From Rhizomys pruinosus (Eukaryota; Chordata; Mammalia; Rodentia; Spalacidae): a stretch of 64,000 nt of DNA. The stretch spans positions 569,879-633,878 of the forward strand of contig VZQC01005766.1 in the NCBI GenBank assembly GCA_009823505.1, given 5' to 3'. Shown here piece by piece: positions 57,672-64,000 of this stretch. Position numbers and translations under genes: made by a program. The notes under the pieces are model-generated. The model made no database searches. It was not told where the DNA came from and saw nothing but the letters and a program-made list of their open reading frames with translations. How positions within the stretch are numbered: position 1 is the first letter of the stretch; every line of letters begins with the position of its first letter.

Positions 57672-57765
57672 AAAGGAGGTATAGTAGTACATATCATAAC
57701 CTAGAATTTAGGTAGCAGAATTGTAGACCAGCCTGTACTACATAGGAAAACCATGTATCAACAAT
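57672..57765 (+). mobile_element. Degraded B1-like fragment
   Basis: GGTAGCAGAATTGTAGACCAGCC and CTACATAGGAAAACCATGT keep the B1 order but at low similarity. The stretch 57,766-58,020 after it is unassigned. Confidence 0.5.
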
Positions 57766-58020
57766 ATCTTATGTTCCTCTATAGATCAAGACCATGTAAT
57801 ATGTGCATTAATTTTTTTATTTTGTTTTTAGAGCCAAAAACAATAAGAATGCATAGCAGAGAGAAAATTTTCTTCTCCAAACCTTCAACAAAATATTCTT
57901 CTTCTACAGGATGTTTGGGTTTATTTTTTAGTATTTTCATTTCTTATTGTCACTTCAAATTTTAATGTATCTATTTCTGATATAGCTTTATGGATAAATT
58001 AATACATATAGAAGTTATAT

Positions 58021-58456
58021 AGGAGATCTCCCGAGACCAGCTCAGGCAAGAGCAGGTAGGTAGGCAGCAGCTGAGTGCTTCAGCAAAACTGATTGTTGAT
58101 TGATTTCATCTAGTTAATCTGTTAATCCAGTGACTGTTTTCCTCTAGTTAATCCGTTAATCCAGTTGTCTTTGGCTTAATTGGCTTTTGTGGCTGTGGGG
58201 GCAGAGTTATCCTCCCACCTGGTATAAAAGGTGGGGTTGTGTCAGTCTCCATCTGAGATCTCCCCAGACCAGCTCAGGCAAGTACAGGTGCCAGGGCACA
58301 GGCTAAAAAGCCCACCCACAGTCCTGTCGTCCATCCCCATGCCCCCCCACCAACTGGGATTACAAAGGCATCTGAAGGAGACAAGCAAAAGAAGCCTTCA
58401 ACACAGTGAAGAGGCATTTAGGACTTACATTAGAATACAGACAAGGAGAAGCTCAT
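58021..58456 (+). promoter_or_regulatory. L1-i 5' UTR, 232-bp monomers with TATA box
   Basis: GAGATCTCCCGAGACCAGCTC at 58,023 recurs as GAGATCTCCCCAGACCAGC at 58,255. TATAAAAG lies at 58,223-58,230, about 30 bp before the second unit start, the expected distance from a TATA box to a transcription start. CTAGTTAATC(T/C)GTTAATCCAG occurs twice (58,110 and 58,144) as a 34-bp tandem. Confidence 0.72.
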
Positions 58457-59600
58457 ATGCCAGGAACACGAAGAAGAGACAGCACCAGAAAGGGGCAGAG
58501 TAATCCCGCACCAAGCTCTACCAACCCTATGGAAGATTCCTACAGTGTGATTCCCCTGGGGATGGCCCAGGACACATATCAGAAACACAATTGGGAACAT
58601 ATTTAAAGAACTACAAGATTATAAAGAGCAAATCAAAGAACTAAGAAAATAGAATGAAGAACTCAAGAAAGACCTAGAGAGAGAGAATGACAAACTCCAC
58701 AAGGAAATGGAAACACTGAAAAGATCCCATGCTGAAAAAGATAAGGAAACCAACCATCGAAGCAAAAAGCTACAGGAAGAGATTGAGAAGCTCCAAAAAT
58801 AAGTAGAAATACTAAAGAAATCAGAAGAGGAAATGAAAAAGGAAATCAAACACTCTTCCAATCAAGAGGAAAGGAGTGGAAAAAGACCCAGAAGCAGAAT
58901 GGAGGAAGCAGAACAAAGAATATCAGACCTGGAAGATAACACAGAACAACTAAAATCATCAATGAAAGATTATGAAAAATTTAAAAATACACAAAAGTGG
59001 AACAAACAGGAACTGTGGGACACTATGAAAAGATCGAACCTCTGCATCATAGGAATACAGGAAGGAGAAGAATCCCAAGAGAATGGTATTGATCAGATCT
59101 TCAACAGAATAATAGATGAAAACTTCCCCAAACTAAAAAAGGACAAACCAATACCAATACAAGAAGCACATAGAACTCCAAACAGACAAGATCAGAAAAG
59201 AAATTCTCCACGCCACATCATAGTTAAAATGCCTAGACACCGCAAACAAAACAAAATCCTTAAAGCCACAAAGGAAAAACAAAGGGGTTTGACCTATAAG
59301 GGGAAACCGGTATCAGAAGTACAACTGACTTCTCGATTCAAACTATGAAAGCAAGAAGACCTGGAGCAAAGCATTCCCAGTGTTAAAGGACATAGATGCC
59401 AACCCAGGTATACTATACCGATACCCAGTAAAAATGTCAATTAAGTTGAAGGAGAAGGAAAAAAGCTCCATGACATGAACAACTTTAAAGAATACATTGT
59501 CCGGAAAACCAACCCTTCCAGAGAATTACTTGAGCATTCAAAGGACAGAAGAAAGGAGGGCAACCAACTCCAGGCAACCTAGAAAAAGAAATCAATAAAA
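58457..59600 (+). pseudogene. L1-i ORF1, broken
   Basis: Start ATGCCAGGAACACGAAGAAG, as in the other copies. The coiled coil (58,620-58,860) is interrupted by TAG at about 58,651 and TAA at about 58,800. The best piece is a 171-codon frame at 58,833-59,348 covering the end of the coiled coil, the RRM (RSNLCIIGIQEGEESQENG, 59,030-59,085) and the start of the C-terminal domain (TYKGKPV). A frameshift near 59,300 removes the rest. The end is approximate. Confidence 0.82.
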
Positions 59601-59638
59601 CATAACGCAGAAGTAGAAACCTAAACCCAAACAGGCAA

Positions 59639-60006
59639 ATGAATAATAAGGCAAAAGGAACACAAACCTATCAGTCATAACATGAAATATTAATGGGCTA
59701 AATTCCCCAATCGAAAGACATAGACTGGGAGATTGATTAGGAAACAGAATCCTCGATATGCGTCTATAAGAAACACATCTTACTTTCAAGGAAAGGCACA
59801 CCACTAAAGTGAAAGGATGGAAAAAATAGTCCAAGCAAATGGTACCAAAAAAGAAAGCAGGTGTTGCTATTTTAAAATATCAGACAAAATATACTTCAAA
59901 GAAAAAGAAATCAGAAGAGACAAAGAAGAAGGCCCATTATATTTTTATCAAAGGAACAATTCACCAAGAAAGAAGAAGGAAGAGAGATTTTCAATTATGA
60001 ATATAT

Positions 60007-60039
<33 letters not shown>

Positions 60040-61092
60040 CCCAAACTCTGGTGCAGCACCAAACTTTATAAAGAAATTCCTTCAGGACCACAAGTCACAG
60101 ATAACCCCAGTACACTCAGAGCAGAGATGATCAAATACTCCACTGAGTCCTTTTGATAGGTTAACAGGCAAGAAGAAACAGAGAGACATATGAACAAAAT
60201 GATGAACACCAAATGGAACCATAGAACCTCTACCGGAATATCCACCTTAATACTTAAGAGAATAACACTTTCTACTCCATCGCCCCAGAGAACAGGCCTC
60301 CAAAATCGGCCACATGTTGGGACACAGAAAAACCTCCACTAATACAAAAAGATTAAAATATTTTCATGCATTCTATCAGACCACAGGGCAAATAAAGCTC
60401 AACTCAACACCAGAACAAGCCCTACTTGCCTACAAGAACACATGGAGACATGGAGACTAAACAACACACGCTTGAATAATGAATGGGCCAGGAAGAATTA
60501 AAGAAAAGAAATAAAAGCATTTTCTGGAACTGAATGACAATGACAATACAACACAAACAAACCTGCGATACCTTAAAAGCAGTCCTAAGAGGAAGTTTAA
60601 TAGCCCTGGTGACTACATTAGAAAAACAAAAGAGCACAAGTGAAATCCTAACACTACAGCTAAAGCACTTGAGAGGCAAACAACAGATGAATGAACCCTA
60701 AAGGCAACAGACAGAAGAAAAATAACAAAAATCAGAGCAGAAATCAAAGAAAACAATACAAAAAACAATGAATCAAAAAGTCAAGTCCATGAAAAGAATA
60801 AACAAAGAGAACAACTCTAGCCCAGTTAAAACCAAAAGAAAGAAAAACAGCTCCCAAATCAGTTAATCCATGAGCAAAAGGGGAAATATCACAACAGACA
60901 AGGGAAAAGATCCAGAAAATCATACGGGAAGACTTTAAGAACCTATACTCTAAACCAAGTTTGACAATCTAGAAGAAATGGATTAATATCTGAATCCTGG
61001 GAATCACCAAAGCTCAAACCAAGAAGAGATCGACAGCTTAAATAGACTCATAACACATGTAGAAATGGAGATTTAATAAGAAAACCTCCCAA

Positions 61093-61128
<36 letters not shown>

Positions 61129-63568
61129 AATCCCAGGCCCATAGATGGTTTCCCTGCAGAATTCTATAAACATGTCAAAAAGCCTACAACCATTAATACT
61201 GAACTGTTTTAGAAGGATACAATCAGAGGAATTCTCCCAAATTACTTATATGAAGCCAGCATCACTCTATCACTAAAACCAGGCAATCTTCCTTATGAAT
61301 ACAGAATGCCAAAATTCGAAACAGGATACTGGCAAATCGCAATACAGACCCCCACATCAAGAAGATCATCCATCATGACCAATTTTGATTCATACCAGAG
61401 ATGCAGGGATGGTTCAACATAGGAAAATCATTAAATATCATAAAGCATATAAATGGAATAAAGAAAAAAACACACATCATCATCATCTCAAATTGATGCT
61501 GAAAAAGCCTTTGACAAAATCCAGCAATCCCTTCATCTTAAAGTCCTGAAGGAATTGGATTGGAGGGATCATTCCTCAATGTTAATCAAAGCCATATCAG
61601 GAAAACCACAGCCAATATCATCCTAAATGGGGAAAATGACAGAATAATTCCCTTTAAAGGGAGAAACCGGCAAGGCTTGCCCCTGTCACCACTCACTTCA
61701 ATATAGTGCTTGAAAACAATTGCTAGGGCAATAGGCAATAAAAGGAAATTAAAGGAGTACCAATTGGAAAAGGGGAAGTCAAACTATCCTTTTTTTGTTG
61801 ATGATATGATTGTTTTACTTAAGGATGCTAAAAACTCCACTAAAAACGTCCTAGAAATGATTAACAGCTTCAGCAAAGAGTGGCAGGATACAAAATTAAT
61901 CGTCAAAAATAAATGGCCTTTCTTTACACCAAGAACAAACAACTGAGAAGAATTTCAAAGAGACCTTCCCACTACCCAATCACGATAGACTCAAAAACAA
62001 TAAAATACCTGGAAAAAACCTAACCAAAGAATACAAGGATATCTACCACAAGAATTTTAAACTTTAAAGAAAGAAATTGAAGAGGACAGCAAAGATGGAA
62101 AAACCTCCCATGCTCATGGATTGGGAAAATCTAACACTGTAAAAATGTACATTGTTACCGAAACTCTGTATAGATTTAGCGCAATTCCAAACAATATCCC
62201 TAAGAGTTTCTTCACAGGCTTGGAAAAAAAGTCCTTAAATTCATTTGGAAAAAAAAACAAGAAACACCCCGAATAGAGAGTATAGCCAAAACAACCCGGA
62301 GTAAAAAGAGGTACAACAGCAGGGATCTCTACACCAGACTTCAAACTACACTACAGGGCGATTATTTATAAAAACAGCCTGGTACTGGCAAAACGTGACC
62401 TGGTTGACCAATGGAACAAACTGAAGATCCAAATCTGAGCACCATACAATTTCAGACACCATCTTATATTTGAATGGGGGCCAAGAAGCCACACAATGGA
62501 GAACAGCATCTTCAGCAAGTGGTGTTGGCAACAACATGGGATCATCCACTTGGTAGAAAATGAAATAAACCCCTAACTCCTTGCCCTGTACAAAGTCAAC
62601 GCCAGCATGGATCAAGACCTCAACGATGAAACCCAAACTCTGAAGGTAGATGAGAAAAAGTTGGAAGCAGACTATAAGACATAGCAATAGAAAAAAAAAA
62701 GAACTTAAAAAAGTAAGACATAGTCAAATTAAGGTCGACAATTGACAAATTTGGACCCCTTAAACTCAAAAGCTTCTGTACTCAAAAGAAACAATCAAGG
62801 GAAGTGCAGAGAAATCCCACAGGTGGGAGGAAACCTTCACGGCAGATAACATCTGACAAGCATTTGATTTCCAGAATATAAAAACTATACTCAAAAAACA
62901 AAAAATAAACGAAAACAAATGACCCACTCAATAGAATGGAATCAAAGAACTGAACCGAGACTTCACAGTGAGAGATTAGAGCTGTCTGAGAAAAACTCAA
63001 GAATTGTCCAACATCACTTAATCATTAAAGAAATGCAAATCAAAACCACTTTAAGATCATCTTACTCCAATAAGACTTGCTTAGGATTAGCAGAGAAACA
63101 AATGAATCAAGTGCTGGAAGGTTGTGGGGAAATGGGGACACACTCATCCACTGCGTGCGTGAATGTATACCTCTAGAGCCACTATGGAAGCAGTGGAGAA
63201 CCTGACTTTGAAGAACTTGAAATGAACTTGCCACCAGACCCAGCCATACCATCTCCTGGGCATTGTACCCTCAAGACTACAACCCACCACCAGAGATACA
63301 TGCAAGGCAGTGTTATTTCAGCATCTCTTCCAGATAGCAAGAGAGCTGGAACGCATCCAAATGCCCCCAACTGATGAGTGGATTATGAAGAAAAAATGTG
63401 GTACATTTCCTACACATGCAGTTCTTAGCAGCAGTAAAGAAAGACAAAAAAAGAGAAATGAGTTTAGGAAAAATGGCTGGAGCTAGAGGACATCATGCTG
63501 GTGAAAAGTAAACATCGGTCCCAGAAAAACAAACGAGACATGGTTAGTCCCTCATCTATGGATGCTAG
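59639..63568 (+). pseudogene. L1-i ORF2, broken
   Basis: Start ATGAATAATAAGGC, parallel to the L1-c ORF2 start. The endonuclease keeps the S-D-H triad (about 60,380). The catalytic motif reads F-V-D-D in place of F-A-D-D at about 61,796-61,808. The stop is TAG at 63,566-63,568. Frame is lost every 50-150 codons, and a 30-A run at 61,097-61,127 replaces sequence. A TA run interrupts it at about 60,001-60,040. Confidence 0.83.
60001..60040. repeat. (TA)n microsatellite inside L1-i
   Basis: A TA run within the endonuclease region, absent from the other L1 copies. Confidence 0.93.
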
Positions 63569-63779
63569 TCCAAATTACCCAGTTTAATGTATTCCTGTGC
63601 ATGGCCCTTGAGTTTTGTCCAAAGCAGTTGTGGAGTGATGCATATGGAAACAAAGCAACAACAAACACAACAACAACAACAATGACAACAGAAAGGACTG
63701 CATAGAACTGACTGGAACAGTGAAATTCTGCGCAAAACAGTCAACTTCCCATGGAAAAAAAAAAAAAAAAAAAGAATGA

Positions 63780-64000
63780 GGACTAGTGATTTTGTACCAT
63801 GTTCTTCTACCTACTACTACAAAGTCATGGAGAATAATCCTAGTACCAGAATTCTTAAAAAACTTTCCCTTTGTCTTTTCTTGTTTATTTTTGAAAACTA
63901 TACTTCTCGTGAAGTTTTTTGGCTATCATTTTCATGATTTAGCTTCCTCATCTACTAGGTATGTAGTGAGTACATACAGCAGCAGAGTAATGAAGCCTCT
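63780..64000. other. Right end of window without recognised features
   Basis: Ordinary-looking unique DNA; no gene or repeat recognised. Confidence 0.45.

Larger units (their letters stand above)
58021..63770 (+). mobile_element. LINE-1, nearly full length, plus strand (L1-i)
   Basis: All parts are present in order: two promoter monomers, ORF1, ORF2, 3' UTR with (CAA)n and an A tail (63,760-63,779). The 3' UTR is cut short after CAGTCAACTTCCCATGG, before the polypurine tract, and goes straight into poly(A). No target duplication could be matched. Some breaks may be sequencing errors, since A-run artefacts occur inside it. Confidence 0.9.

Overview
The window is mammalian, from a muroid (mouse-, vole- or hamster-like) rodent. 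It carries B1 SINEs, B2/B3-type SINEs with the usual rodent box sequence, many rodent-type LINE-1 (L1) copies, a URR1-like rodent DNA transposon and older mammalian repeats. I find no intact host protein-coding gene, no RNA gene and no CRISPR array. Almost every reading frame of 60-170 codons here is a piece of L1, a SINE read through, or a microsatellite. The species cannot be named from the sequence.

Layout. 1-2,470: 5' part of a minus-strand L1, capped by a B1. 2,800-3,600: a decayed class II endogenous retrovirus pol piece. 3,600-6,250: B2/B3 SINEs and an L1 3' end. 6,600-8,540: a processed pseudogene of Efcab7 (EF-hand protein), followed by a B1 that reused the same target sequence. 8,990-12,930: URR1 pieces, an ancient L1M 3' end, a TATC/TA microsatellite, an Lx-like L1 3' UTR and nested SINEs. 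13,250-16,150: a minus-strand L1 whose 5' UTR holds identical 158-bp monomers. 16,561-18,640: a plus-strand L1 with a different, 187-bp monomer promoter, interrupted by a SINE and an N.

18,642-36,518 and 38,182-56,400 are two direct copies of one ~18-kb stretch: L1, unassigned repeat X, L1, X inverted, AT-rich microsatellite with a SINE, LTR-like block, L1. The first copy reads cleanly. The second is full of one-base insertions and deletions, and A-rich stretches are replaced by long pure A runs. Single Ns at 18,641 and 36,886 bound the clean copy. I judge an assembly duplication (the same locus placed twice) more likely than a biological one, but only read depth and spanning reads can decide.

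56,400-58,020 holds L1, B1 and URR1 fragments and AT-rich DNA without recognised features. 58,021-63,770 is a nearly full-length plus-strand L1 with 232-bp promoter monomers containing a TATA box; its two frames are broken many times, partly perhaps by sequencing error.

Nothing here works as a pathway or operon. The biology is a nest of retrotransposons. The points of most value are the four different L1 5' UTR types, the doubled SINE segment that may mark a lineage-specific subfamily, the Efcab7 retrocopy, and the strong signs that part of the window is an assembly artefact.
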